Of a DNA stretch of 64,000 bases, positions 44,914 to 56,503 are shown piece after piece. The translations under genes and the position numbers were made by a program. This DNA comes from Mucidula mucida. Lineage: Eukaryota; Basidiomycota; Agaricomycetes; Agaricales; Physalacriaceae. A model generated the notes under the pieces. It was not told where the DNA came from, made no database searches, and was given only the letters and a program-made list of their open reading frames with translations. The DNA lies in the NCBI GenBank assembly GCA_015501055.1, contig JADNYV010000169.1, forward strand, positions 1 to 64,000, in the 5' to 3' direction. Within the stretch, counting starts at the first letter, position 1. Each line of letters begins with the position of its first letter.

Positions 44914-44930
44914 CCCCCCCCCCCCCCCCC
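44914..44930. repeat. 17-nt poly-C tract in promoter
   Basis: Uninterrupted run of 17 C immediately 5' of the TATA box at 44935. The exact length is liable to sequencing error. Confidence 0.85.
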
Positions 44931-44934
44931 GAAC

Positions 44935-44942
44935 TATAAAAG
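44935..44942 (+). promoter_or_regulatory. TATA box of second glycine-rich gene
   Basis: TATAAAAG, about 90 bp upstream of the ATG at 45027 and directly after the poly-C tract. Confidence 0.6.
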
Positions 44943-45026
44943 GGCAGGCATCCCACTCTGATCATTATCCTCCCACTTTTCAATTTCGTTTTCAACTGTT
45001 TCGTACCTTCACTGGAGCGTTTCAAC

Positions 45027-46182
45027 ATGTTCATTCGTTTCCTCACTGAACGCCGAGCCGAAAATAAGGCCCTAGAACGACGAAAAGGCGGTGGCGCTAA
45101 AGGAGGCGGCAGTCGCGGTGGCGGTGGCGGTGGAAGTACTGGCGAAGAGAGTAAAGCGACAAGCAGTGGTGGCGCCAAGGGTGGGGTGGGGGGGGGGGGG
45201 GGGGGGGGAGGTGGCGCTGACATTGGCACTAGCAAAAAATCCACTGCAAATTGGGGCGACTTCAGATCTCAGACTGGCGCCGGGAGTAATCCCCATCCTG
45301 TCAGCAGTGGTGGTGGTGCCATCATCAGAATTCCACCTGGACAGCCATTCGCGGGACGGCCAGCTGGAGGCGGTGATCGTGGGCAGGTCAATGGAACGTC
45401 GTGAGTAATGCTATCACATCTCATTGCTTGCTAGTTTCTGAGCTGCCCGAGCAACAGCACCTACGGAGGTGACTACCCTTCAAGCTACAACTATACAGGC
45501 ACGGGGGTTCATGGAAGAGGGTTTCCCTTCTACTTCTGGCCTATCGTTTTTGGAACTACAGAAAACCTACCTTTCTTGAACAATGATGAGGTCAGTAGGC
45601 AGTTCTTTAGCCAGGCATTTGAAGTTGATGAAGAACTAGTACGGACTTCCGAACAACGAGAGTCGCCCAGGTGGCGCGCAATACACGGCGACTTACTACA
45701 TCAAATCTGCTAATGGAGAAGGGAAACATACAGTGAAGATCATCGCCGACCACGATAGCTTGCTTGATATCGCCAGCATCTTCGGCGGCTTCATCTCCAG
45801 TCACGCAGATGCCCTCTGGAACAAGGCTGTGCTCCCGATCGAAGGTGTTATAGCACCATTCGATACCGCCCCTGTGAAGCCCGAGCAAATATGGACCTAC
45901 CTTCGAGCCAGCACCGCGGGGCTTAGCATCGACGAGTACAATAACACGGCCGTCTTCGATTCGAATGATCGCGCTGCAAGTGGATCTCCTCTTCCGTCGT
46001 TCATTGATCGTGAAGCTGTGGCGTGTGTCAGAGACCGTTTGATAAGCAACCTTCCCCTTGTCGATGCTCCGGCGGTCGATGCAGCGCAGGATGCGCTACG
46101 AAGGATGCCCCCAACGCATTTCGTTCTGTTTTACTTCGCTTTGTTAATGTTTCTCGATGTTTCAATACTATTGCTCATGTAA
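45027..46182 (+). CDS. Glycine-rich membrane-anchored protein, copy 2
   Basis: Exons 45027-45400, 45458-45590 and 45640-46182; 349 aa, same exon structure as the gene at 43433. It begins MFIRFLTERRAENKALERRK, then a long Gly-rich stretch containing a 21-nt poly-G run, then FAGRPAGGGDRGQ, GRGFPFYFWPI and NNESRPGGAQYTATYYI. A ~110-residue domain ends in EYNNTAVF, and the tail is hydrophobic (FVLFYFALLMFLDVSILLLM). Intron positions and flanking codons (an exon starting YALP or YGLP followed by NESRPGG) are conserved between the two genes, so this is a recent tandem duplication that has diverged. Function unknown; probably at the membrane or cell surface. Confidence 0.72.
45188..45208 (+). repeat. 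21-nt poly-G tract inside a coding exon
   Basis: Run of 21 G read in frame as consecutive glycines. Any slippage not a multiple of three would truncate or alter the protein. Confidence 0.85.
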
Positions 46183-46627
46183 TTCGCTGACGTCCAGTAA
46201 TTGTCCAGTAATGCAATTTGTTCACGCCACTGCAGTGTTAATGATTATTATCGAAATAGAACTTCCCGAATCTTTACCTTTGGTCTATCTCATCCGTCAT
46301 ATACTTGATAGTTCTCGAATTTGCAATTTTGTATTTGTAGAGGCAATTTAGTAAACGCCGACCAGCTGCTTTATGTACTGTACTTGCGCAAAGTTCGTGA
46401 TCCTTCAGCAACGACAGTTCGTCACGTTGATTGAAGATGCGGCAGTGAAGTGAGTTCACATATGTCATCTCTTCTACGGCTATAGGTTCCTGCGAAGGGC
46501 TGCATTTTGTAGACATCGAAGTTTTTACGGAGTCCTGTGGCATCCTTGTGAGTTCGAGTGAGGAATGGTATACATTCAATGAAGGTCATTACTGCATGAA
46601 TTAATCGAGAGAAAATGTCGACTGTCG
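46183..46627. other. Convergent intergenic region
   Basis: About 440 bp between the 3' ends of glycine-rich copy 2 and the dynamin-like gene; nothing coding seen. Confidence 0.5.
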
Positions 46628-49038
46628 TTATATATAATACCGAGAAATATCTGTCAACGCCACACCTGCGCGAGTATACACCTCCAATTGTGCCTTAATC
46701 CTCTGCCGCTCCCTCACGGCGCTCTCGTCCTCGACGAGGATCGTGGAGATCTCGTCCGTCTTCTTCATGTAAACGTCCCTGATCAGATGGTTCTGCAGCT
46801 CCGCAGTGACACGGTTCACCAGCGAATGCATTATGACTTTGGGAACGAGATCCTCTATGGACTCGCGGACGATGTCAAAGTAGGAGATGATGAGGGATCG
46901 AATGAGGGCGGTCTCTGGATCCTCTTCTGGAAGAAGGGGTGGCGTCAAAGGCGAATCGGAGCCAGTAGACGAACCAGCGTCGCTGTCATTAAAATCAGGT
47001 TGAGATGGAAGCGGCCCATCTTCAAAGTTCTGACGATCAGGTGAAGATGGAAGGGATGTGGAAGTCTTGGGCTGCGGTATCGACATATTTCCGGACTGTT
47101 TGAAGAAGTAACGCAGCAACTTGTCCCGTCCAGAAGCGGATTCGTCGGCTTGGCTTGAGATCCCCAGCGCTGAGTGTGACCGGGGAAGGGGTTTCGTAGG
47201 TGCCGTCTCCCCGAGTGGGGCCATTGGTGTTGGCGGCATGGTTGAAGAACCTAGAGGCTTCCTCGACGCCTTTGACTTCTAGGAACAGAAGTTATTTCTG
47301 GGAAGTAACATTCATTGAAAACGAACCTTCTTTGCAGTAACCTGGCGACTTAAAGCCTTGGCCGTGCGCGCGGCATTGGATCTAGCGACAAGCTCTGGAT
47401 GACTTGCGTTGATGTACGACTCCTCGATGTCGACAAGACTTCGGGCGAACTCCCGGGTAGGTATGACGCGCTCTCGAATGAGCTGTAAAGTATCTTCTAA
47501 AAGCTGCGTCCTTATCCGGGGAAATCGCCGAAGTTCCTGAAACATAAACGTCAGAGCAATGAAAGGAACGTCGACAATGATATGCGGTACCTCCGACGTA
47601 CACGCATGGCATATCTGCACCATTTCGTCGTAAACTAGGTCCACACATCTCGTCACTGGTCCCTCTAAGATACGAATCTGCGGTTTCATCAACATCTCAA
47701 ACGCCACGTCCGAACCGAACAAGCCACCCTTCGTCCCCGAAGAATTTCGAATCGCAGTGCGAATGTCTGCAGCGAGGAGATGCGCTACGGGGTCCATTTC
47801 GCGCAGCGCGCGACCGAACATATCATGGAAGACCGAATAAATACGAGAGCCACCGGTAAGGTCTGTGGTGGATAGGTCGCATACGGTGCCGTTAATAGAG
47901 GTCACGAAACTGTCAGAAAATTGAAGAATCATTTTGAGTACCAGTGCACTATGAAGGTGCGGATCGTCGCCCACAGAACTCCCCAGTGAGTCGAGCTCAC
48001 GCTGAGTCTGGATGACAAGGGTATTCGCGCGCGTTTTCAACGTTGGGAGTTGGTCTTTGATTTGATTTCGGAGTGGCTGCCATTACAACTCGTCTTAGTG
48101 AACGGTGAATATAACGGGCGCAAGTTCGCTTACCGTACTAATCGCTTTCAACAAGCGCGCTGAGCCCTTTGCTCGCAGTGCTCGAGGCAATGGAGGCGTT
48201 TGGACAAGCGCGTCACCCGCAAAGACGTCTAAGATTCCGATCCCATTTTCAAAGTCTGTCCGCACTATCAAGCGAGGGCGATCGACCATCTGAGCCAGCT
48301 TCATTGCCTCGGAATCACGTACGTTGGTGTGTACTGGGGACACGACGAGAACCGTAGTCCTGTGATTGGAGAGATACTCCATGGCGAATGAACGAAGTCG
48401 GTTCTCTGCGCCGTTTGACAACTGTTCAATTCGGAATCAGACGAAGCAGTGAGAAAGAAACGAAATCTGACCGTGGTCAAGCCAGGTAAATCCACGAGGA
48501 TCAAATCGACAAACGCGGGACTCTGCATCTTCATAAATATAGGCTGACTGCTGATGCCCTTGTTGCGACCAGCAACTCTCAGGGTCTCGTTCTGTATCTC
48601 CTCCCGAATTTCCGCGTAGTCGGTGAAGCGCTTCTCTAGATGGCCAAATTCACTCCATTCCGATTGATCAGAGTGCACGAGACGGATAACTATAGGGCAG
48701 CGCGTTGTTATCCCAGGACCGCGAGGTAGAACTTCACGCTGAACGAGACTGCCAGCCAGCAATTACTAGATGAGACTAAACTGACTGTTATGCTTACCAT
48801 TCCACAACGGTCGATTTACCGGAAGACGGAGGACCAATCTTGGTGGAGTTAACGCGTTTAAATTCAATTGGAAGCGATTTCGCGCACCACCACAATCTGT
48901 GGGACGTCCAGTTCGCTACCTGACAACCATACCATTGTGAGCAACGAAAAGACATCTTGAATGGTGTTGAAATGGCTCACCAAGACTGTCTGCGATTTCC
49001 TTTACACGGTTCATGAGTTCTCTTAGTTCTGGATCCAT
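46628..49038 (-). CDS. Dynamin-like GTPase with degenerate G4 and short G domain
   Basis: Exons 49038-48981, 48919-48888, 48838-48798, 48748-48472, 48421-48134, 48076-47591, 47536-47327 and 47278-46628; 680 aa, every junction in phase. Dynamins of the Vps1/Dnm1 kind self-assemble and constrict membranes. Seen: IVVIGPPSSGKSTVVE (P-loop, ~29-44), LPRGPGITTRCP (G2 region), VDLPGLTT (G3), the stalk (LRRFPRIRTQLLEDTLQL, LVDIEESYINASHPELV) and a C-terminal GTPase effector domain (ALIRSLIISYFDIVRESIEDLVPK). Odd points: the G4 motif, normally TKLD, reads VRTD (~189-192). About 60 residues usually found between G4 and the stalk (up to the HCGTPYL region) are missing, so the G5 area is absent. Nucleotide binding may be impaired; I infer a divergent, possibly non-canonical dynamin. 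Confidence 0.8.
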
Positions 49039-49433
49039 GACCGCTAGCGGGCATGAAGGTCATGAGGAAGAAACGCGTCGGTCGGTCGCCATGAGAGGAT
49101 GGATGATCGGCTTGCCGAGATCGCGGGCTCGACTACGGCGGGATCACGGCCCGATCTCCGCAATGCAGTACTTATCGACATTCGATGTTAAGTAATGTTC
49201 AATCTTGGTTTATGCCAGTAAGCAGTGTCGTATCCGTGTTGATTCTGACGCGTGTTGGCTTGAATGGCGTGTGTAGATCTTGTCACCATGAGCTCAGTGA
49301 TCTACGCCCTGTTTCGTCAACGTGCCTATAGCGCCCATGAAGGTCAACCCTGAAGTGGCTGAGGACGCCAGAGGATAAGCGCCAACCAAGTTTCCCTCCT
49401 ACCTTGATCAGTCTGCTAGCCAGAGGGTAAGGG
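49039..49433. other. Shared promoter region, divergent
   Basis: About 400 bp between the dynamin-like gene (minus) and the membrane protein gene (plus). No TATA box obvious. Confidence 0.5.
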
Positions 49434-50334
49434 ATGCGCTATGGGTCATGTCGGTTCGTTTTTACATTCTTGTGGGTCCCGACCTGTTGCAGATCCGCAG
49501 TATACACGCACCCTTCAGAAGAGGACTGGCTCGACCGTCGGGTTAGCAGTGGGTGTTACACTCGGTGTACTCATTCTCCTTTGCGGAGGGTCTTTGATCG
49601 CGTTATGGTTATACCTCCGCCGGAAAGGGCGTCGCTTGGACGGTGACCGGACCATATACAAACCAGTTGCCGCTGCTGACCTGGACCTGGACGATGAACC
49701 CGTGCCTATGGCGTTGTATAACATGCCCCACGCGAATGGCTCCTTCAACCCATACGAGGGCGATAACCTGATGCCGACTGGTAGGGCGTCCGTTGCGGAG
49801 AGTACCCTTGTTGGCCCTTCCCAAAACAAAGCCCCGCGCTTATCGACGTCAAGTGCGGGTTCCCCCACCGCGGCTTTAGTGACCACTTCCCATGCACCAA
49901 CCATCATCACCGCGTTCCAGCGCGAGCGAACTTCGGCTGATATCCCCAGTACTTCGCCTCACACGCGAATCGGTAGACGCGCATCATCCGCTGGACCTTA
50001 CCCTGTACACAGCCCGCCAGTCAGCCACGGCAATGCCAAGGGAAAACGCTCCTCTAGTGCAGATGCTGCCCTCTCTCCCACGTCTGGCGCCTTATACAAC
50101 AATGCGTCATCCTCTGCTGTCATGGTGCCTCAGCCCGAAGATATGGCAAGGCGGAGACAGAGTCAGGAACAATATGTGGAGGAGAAGAGGAGGCAGAGCA
50201 TCGCGATTGCGCAGTCTCTGGAAGTGGAGGTGGTTGCTCTCGGGGTTCCGTCAGCAAAGGAGATTACAAGGACAGGTAGGAGCGTGAGGCGCACAGCTAG
50301 TCGAAGCGCTGCACCTCCTGCGTATAATCTATAG
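49434..50334 (+). CDS. Single-pass membrane protein with PPAY tail
   Basis: About 280-297 aa depending on the start. The unspliced reading begins at the ATG at 49441. Alternatively the ATG at 49434 is used with a 43-nt intron (gtcggt...ttgcag) ending just before DPQYTRT. A short N-terminal part precedes one transmembrane helix (VGLAVGVTLGVLILLCGG...), then a stop-transfer cluster LRRKGRR. The rest is a long Ser/Pro/Thr-rich cytoplasmic tail with many basic residues, a charged stretch (EEKRRQSIAIAQSLEVE) and the very C-terminus APPAYNL. PPxY motifs bind WW domains, such as those of Rsp5/Nedd4 ubiquitin ligases. Build resembles fungal cell-surface adaptor or sensor proteins; the partner is inferred only. 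Confidence 0.65.
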
Positions 50335-50772
50335 TAAGACATGGACACATTACATTCATGGACGTCCAACGTTACGTCGTTTACAGTTCACATACGCCCT
50401 TTTGTACCTTTTCCTTAATTTATTATCTTTCAATTCTATCGTCTTACCTAGCATTCCTGTGGTTAAGGCAGAACTTGGCTTGTGGTGACGCGACCGCACT
50501 GACGCGTACTGGTACTTACACTTGACTCTCGCCCTTCAAGACGTTTGATGTGCAAAGCCTGATTCAATTTTCCTATTCTGGTCAAATAAGTAGGCAGTGC
50601 TAGTGCAGACAAAGATATATTGAAACGATACAGATTGTAGTACATGATGGAAATGACACTACGATTTACAGTGATGGGGATGGGTTGGACTTGAGAAATA
50701 CAAACTTTTCATCCACTCTATACAACGGTGGTGAGGTGATATGCGTACAATGACGATGAATATGCAACGTCT
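50335..50772. other. Convergent intergenic region
   Basis: About 440 bp between two 3' ends; nothing coding seen. Confidence 0.5.
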
Positions 50773-53242
50773 TTAGCTGTCCGACTCGCAATCTGACGAG
50801 CTCTCGGCCTGTGCCGCAGCTTTCTTAGCCTTGGCGGCTTTTCGCGCTTCTTTCGCCTCCTGCTTCTGAGCAATAATCAGCGATGGAAATGTGGAAACAG
50901 TCAGAGTACTGACCTCCTTGGCCTCTTTCTCTTCTTTCTCCTTCTTCTCAGCTTCCTCCTTCTCTTTCTTCTCCTTGTCCTCTTTCTCCTCCCTCTCCTT
51001 GCGTTCGTTCTCCTCCTTCTCGGCTTTTTCCTTCTTGAGCTTCTCCCGCGTCTCGCGCTCTTGATTGATCCACGCCCCGACTTCATCAACACACTCGCGC
51101 GGGCGGGTTTTATTTCGAAGGAGGTAGCCTTGGAGACCAGCAACCTGTTTGGTGACACGTTAGTCGGCTTCAGACAGTATGAACAACCGAGATTACTCAC
51201 GCTTAATTCGTCTTCTGGTATAGCATCAGCGAAGCGCTTGGCCAGGTCGCATATCTCCTCTTCGCTCAACAGAGGGATTTGGTGAGAGAACTTCTTCTTC
51301 GAGCCAGGCAAGTGCTTCTGTGACGTGTCCTTGGCTCCCTCGCCAGCGAGTTCGCGATCCTTGGCCTCCTTCTCCTAGAGTCATACGTAAAATCGTCAAC
51401 TGCAAGGTTCAGGAGGAGAGTACAAACCTCCTTGCGGTAAGGGAAGAAGCACTTGAAGATGCCCTCCGCTTGCCATTTGGTTGCGTTGGTAAAGTTGACC
51501 CAAACATCCATGCGTCCGGGACGAGACAAGGCGGGATCAAGGCGTTCGATATGGTTCGTCGTTGCGAAGAGGAGCCTGTGTTACAGATCAATTTCGCATC
51601 GGAAGATGTAAATTGAGAGCCTACCTGCCCTCAGCAGCCGCGACGCCGTCAATGCTATTCAACAAGCCGCTCAACGACAGCGTGCTACCATCATTTTCCT
51701 CCTCTTTCTTGTCCTTTTCCTTCTCCTCGGCTGTGGGCGCAGTTGGCGCACCTGTGGATTTCTCATCCCGCGAGACTCCGCGAGTAAACGCAGCGTCTAA
51801 ATCCTCGAGGAGAAGAATACAGCGTGAAGGCACACCGCCCATCAGCGCTGTCAGCGTGTTGTCAGACATGCTAAAAACGAGCTTAGTACTGTAGGTATAT
51901 TCATGGAGAAACAAGCTTACCCTTTGCTGCTCAAAGAAAGCACAAAAATGTCGAGGCCGAGCGCGCCCGCGAGCGAATGTATGAGCGACGTCTTGCCTGA
52001 GCCGGGAACACCATAAAGGAGATAGCCTCTTCGGAAGGGGATACCGCGTTCAGCGTACCTGTCGCATAGCGTTAATACTGGTCAGGAAAGAAAGCCGTCG
52101 TTGCTGACCATTCCTCGCTCTGCAAGAAATCAATGCAGTCGGCCAAAAGCATATCTTTGACGCCGGGTTGCAGTACGATAGAGGACATCGGGCGCTTCTG
52201 ACGTGCACCGTTGTATTGCCACCGAGGATACGATCTGGAGCTGCCAGGTTGTGAATGCAATGGCAGAGGAGATAGAGCGCACACTTACGCATCCGCCAGA
52301 TAGATGCCTACGCGGTTCTCAGAGTCCTTCTCATACTCGCGCTTGGCCTCAAGCACGAGCTTCTTGAAGATGTCGTTGTTCCTAGCCACGACACTGAACG
52401 TCGACATCAGTCAAAGGTGGCAGTTGCACGAATAAGAATAACAAACCTGACTTTCAAGCCGTCCGTCCAGCTTGTTTCAGTACGCGTGATGCGTAGCCAA
52501 TGCCCACGGTAGTAGATGGTGTGGGTCTTATCTAGAGCGAAGGTACCGTAAGGACGCGACGTAGGGTCATGCAAATAAGGACTTGCCGATGGTGGGCATG
52601 AATGCTATCTTGCGCTTCCGGCGTCCGTGAACAAGGCTGTCGTCGCCTTCGTTTTCGTCATCATCATCCACATCAGCCGCAGCTCTTTCGGAGAGTCCAA
52701 GCGAGCGAGTAGTGATATCAAACTCCCGGGAACGGCCCCAAGCGGGTTGCTGAATTGTAGGTTAGATTCAATGCAACTGTTAATGTTCGGAGAAGCGCGC
52801 CTTTGAAAGCCAGTGCATAAGCCAGTCGTAGGGATCGTCGCTTTCGCTGAAGTGAGCAGTGAGGAAGAACGCTAGAGATAGAATAAGCGTAAACCATGTC
52901 AACAGAGATGCGACGTACAATCCATAAAGCCATTCCATACACTGATAGACGCACGACGAGCGGTTTCGGCGGCTCCGCCAAGTACAACTAGTTTCTGTAG
53001 ATATCATATCAGCGCCCATGTCGGAGATAAGACAAATCATGAGTCATAGCGGCAGATGTCGCGCAAATCACGTTAAGCGCGTACGACAGGCGCCTACACT
53101 GCCACCTCAACAGCTGTAGAGGCCGCCTGTGCCACTGCTGCAAACAAAAAGAGAATAGAGCGAGAGTACGTACAAGCGTGTCCTGGATAGCGCCACCATT
53201 CATGCCGAGGCTTGGCCCAAGGAGGCTTGTGACAGCATCCAT
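50773..53242 (-). CDS. BCS1-like AAA ATPase
   Basis: AAA+ ATPase related to mitochondrial Bcs1, which translocates the folded Rieske protein during complex III assembly; fungi have several paralogs. The start [20 protein letters not shown] is followed by a hydrophobic stretch ([20 protein letters not shown]) and the BCS1 N-terminal domain ([25 protein letters not shown]). In the AAA part: Walker [10 protein letters not shown], Walker [13 protein letters not shown], sensor-1-type [21 protein letters not shown]. After a helical region ([21 protein letters not shown]) comes a ~90-residue Lys/Glu-rich charged tail interrupted by a small intron, ending [11 protein letters not shown]. About ten exons; the first intron(s) between 53176 and ~53000 are not uniquely resolved. 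An insertion rich in Lys/Glu ([13 protein letters not shown]) sits after Walker B. Confidence 0.85.
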
Positions 53243-54401
53243 TGTCGCTCTACAGCAGTTTAACAGCAGTTGTTACACGTGTTTGCGCGGTTTCTGGAGG
53301 AGGAGAGCGACTGCTGCGCTGGATTTACTGGGCCGGCGAGGTAGAACAAGAGTCGCAAGACGCGAAGGAGGAGGGAGGTTGGGAGAGAGAAGGAAGGGTG
53401 CAAAAGGGCGAATGATGGCTATGAATAAAAGGGAAGTGACCCTTGTTCAATAGTCATCGTGTGATCGCCATAAGTAACCCCGGTACCGCTCGGAATTCGC
53501 CGCTCGCGTGAACGATGATTTGGATTCGTCTGGAAAGAAAAGACTCGGCGCTAAACACATTTGGAAACACACAACATGCATGGCAAGATAGATGGTTTCA
53601 GAATGGGGACTTGCAAGTTCAGAATGGATGCTAATGAACGATTTGCCATTGCTGCGTTCCCGCGCGTAGGCTCCAAATGAATAGAGTGGTATACCTTCCT
53701 AAAAAACCTGTACGAGGACGAAAATCTAACAATGATCTTCAACACAGCCCGAAGCCAACCTGCGGTACGCAGCGCCCAGCAGCAGTAATGCGATACATTT
53801 GCATGCACGATGTTTGACTCCAAGTGACTGCTTTTCGGTCGCCGACGGCGCTGACACGTCGTAATCAAATCCAATCTAGGAGGCTAGGTAATCGCGGCAG
53901 GACGAAGGAACAAATAGAAACACTCACGCTCAAAAGATTAAGAATTTCACGAACTGCTAAAAATGGGGGAATTTACGGCAAGACCATCATCGTGGCTTGT
54001 AGGAGCCGTCGGACTGGGCAGACATAATAAGTCGCAGGACCGCTATCGATAGGGATGCAAGAAAGCTGGATGATGAATCACAGCTGCAAAGAACGGTCTG
54101 ACGACGATGGTAATCGCGAAGAAGCGGCAAGCGGGCCGACTACCGCCCAAAAGCTGCACCGACAAAACCTTGATCGAAAGGCGACTCCCAGACCATGCCC
54201 TAGTCATTGATGGTGAAATCGAAACAATCCTGGGTCAAGGCTCCGTGGCCGACACGTATTTGGGACGGAGATAACGCTCACTGCAGGCCACGCCGCCGAG
54301 ATACTACGATGTTTAGTTCGCACGGCCATTGGCTCGGGCGGTGTTTCGCGTTGTTCATCCTGCATCGCGAGCGACTGCAGTTGTACGTTTATGAAGCCTT
54401 C
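53243..54401. other. Intergenic, no gene supported
   Basis: About 1.2 kb upstream of the BCS1-like gene. Short frames only (for example 53874-53551 minus) without motifs. Confidence 0.45.
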
Positions 54402-54880
54402 TCATATCGAAAGTTCTATCACAAGGCAACCTCCGTAAGCAACATCGAACACGCCTTCCACTCCGGATGGTACGGGAGCAACAAGCGATTTGAAGGCAGC
54501 GTTTACAAGATGAAATTGTGCGAAAGAGGGATGATAGCGTGGCCTTGAACAACAACCGCGAACAAGGCAGTGAAGGATAGTCTGCTGGAGATTAGTCACG
54601 TATTTGACCTGACTCGGAGGCTATCGGGTGTCCTGACCTTCTCTGAACATGACTTTGTAGGGCCCAACGCCGCTGCAGTAGATGCCGTTCTGATGGCGTA
54701 GACTCTAAAGCACTTATGTGCGATAGCACTCACCAGTACGCCCATTTTGTAGAAACTGGTGTATCCATTAGTCCGTCGAACAAAGGACTCCAGGCGCAGG
54801 GTTCTATAATGGAGGGAAATCCGCAAGGATTCTGATTCAATGACTGCATCGAAGGTTCCATCAATGGGCGGCGCTGTCAA
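54402..54880 (-). CDS. Candidate short gene, unrecognised
   Basis: Weak candidate. Minus-strand frames at 54880-54720 (containing GTFDAVIESESLRISLHY and TNGYTSFYKMGVL) and 54590-54402 (containing HPSFAQFHLVNAAFKSL and VPSGVEGVFDVAYGG) look more protein-like than their surroundings. A good donor (CTG|gtgagt at ~54733) and AG acceptors lie between them. I could not close a unique set of phases, and no family is recognised. It may be a decayed gene. Confidence 0.25.
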
Positions 54881-55202
54881 TGTTTCGAAGAGCTACAGCA
54901 AGGTTCCCGAAGAGGCGGTTTCTGTGGCGTCACAGTTGGCCAGCAGTAACTCTACGCGTTCCTTTGTTTCTAGTCTTGACAGGTACACGGCAGTGACAAT
55001 AAGCCTATGTGCCAAGTGATGGATATGGAGCAGCGCCGAGTAATAAACAATGGGAATGGAAGTCGAACAACGAAGAACAATACTTAGTCATCATGATGTC
55101 CGCTCGCACAACAAGGGACCCACAGCGAGGCTATGCCTTGTTCTCTGCAAGAATAAAGGGAGCTCCTGAAATCCATCTAAGCAAAAACATCCCCCCATTC
55201 CA

Positions 55203-56503
55203 ATGAGGCTACGCAGTTCAACAAAAATTCAAGGGCCCGTTACTCGGTCGAAGTCCCGGAGATCGACCATAAATGCAACCGAAGCAAAGAGATTCTGCGG
55301 CGGCGATCGTAAATCAAGTAAGTGCCCTTTCCAGTTTTTTGTAGTCGAACATAGCCTCAAGTTTCTAGATGAGCGTCGGAAACCTGCATCGACTCGACCT
55401 CTAGCCAAACAACTCCCGAAGAAAGGCGCCACCTACGAAATGTCCCTCTTTTCTACGAAAAGGAACATCTCTGCATGCTTCCTAAAGACCGCATTGACGA
55501 CCGCTCTGCCATCCTTATCCTATTCGTCGGCCTCCACTGTGACCCGTTTGTCCAGACCATTTCGGATCGGGGGCGTTCCCGGTAAAGGCCAAGGGATGAT
55601 CGCCACCGAAAAGATACCAGTTGCAACGCTCATCCTGGCCGAAGTACCGCTTATCGTTGTTCCCGGACAAATCGACCTAAATCGCATGGGAATCGAGTCC
55701 GCTGCAAGCATGGAAACCATGCTTCTGCAGCTAGTGAAGCTCTTACCGAAACACAGGCAGGATCTTTACGTCAAGTTGCATAACGCCCACGCAGGGAAGG
55801 GCGTGTTGAATGGAATCTTCGAGACGAATTGTTTCAAGCTCTCGAATCTGGGCGATAACTCGGGCTACGGTGAGTCCGAAGGGCCATAGCTTGGCAGACA
55901 ATTATCACTCAATCCGTTTCCATCAGACTCGTACAACGGCGTGTTCAACAAGTTATCGAAGCCAAACCATAGGTATGAGCGTCAAAGACAACACTGGATC
56001 GATATCGTCTAACAACCACAATCAGTTGTAGTCCAAACGCTCATTATCGTTGGGATGACGCTACCTTTACCATGCAACTCCGCGCGGTGCGAGAGATAGG
56101 TGTAGGCGAAGAGATTCTAATCTCATACACGAATATCCTGCATCCCTCCTCCATTCGCTTCCGCGACCTCAAGGAAGACTACGGGTTTCCTTGCGCGTGC
56201 AGAGCTTGTTGCAACGCTGCTGCCTCGGACGCGAGCCGAAAGCTCTTCCGGAAAATGAAGTTCGGAAGTACAGGGCAGGAGAGGATAAGTTCGAAATATC
56301 TAGAAGATAGGCTTCGGGTGCTAGGCTTGATGGAGAATGAGGGCGTCGAAGCTAGCGAGTGCTACCCAGAGCTGCTGAAAGAGATTTTGATGGCATACAC
56401 AAACCGCCTAGACAAGCAGATGGTAGTCCAGTTCAAAACGAAGTATTTTCTCGCGTCCGCGGCGTTAGGAATACCCGTGGATTGCTGGATATCAGAGCTT
56501 TGA
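55203..56503 (+). CDS. SET-domain protein (SMYD/SET-group methyltransferase-like)
   Basis: Exons 55203-55317, 55369-55869, 55927-55972 and 56026-56503; 379 aa, phases closed. The first ~90 residues are basic (TRSKSRRSTINATEAKRF). The SET domain starts near GKGQGMIATEKIPVATLILAE, continues to the pseudoknot strand NHSCSPNA (~219-226) and the GEEILISY motif (~248-255), which hold the S-adenosylmethionine and substrate sites. A post-SET-like zinc motif FPCACRACC follows. Such split-SET proteins methylate lysines on histones or other proteins. The first intron is a multiple of three, so intron retention would not break the frame. A start at 55203 is chosen because exon 1 splices in phase; translation from a downstream ATG (55440) would keep the whole SET domain. 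Confidence 0.8.

Noticed and set aside
44546..45244. 232-codon minus-strand frame rich in proline
   Set aside because: It is the antisense of the glycine-rich exon at 45027-45400 (Gly codons read as Pro/Ala) and of the neighbouring promoter.
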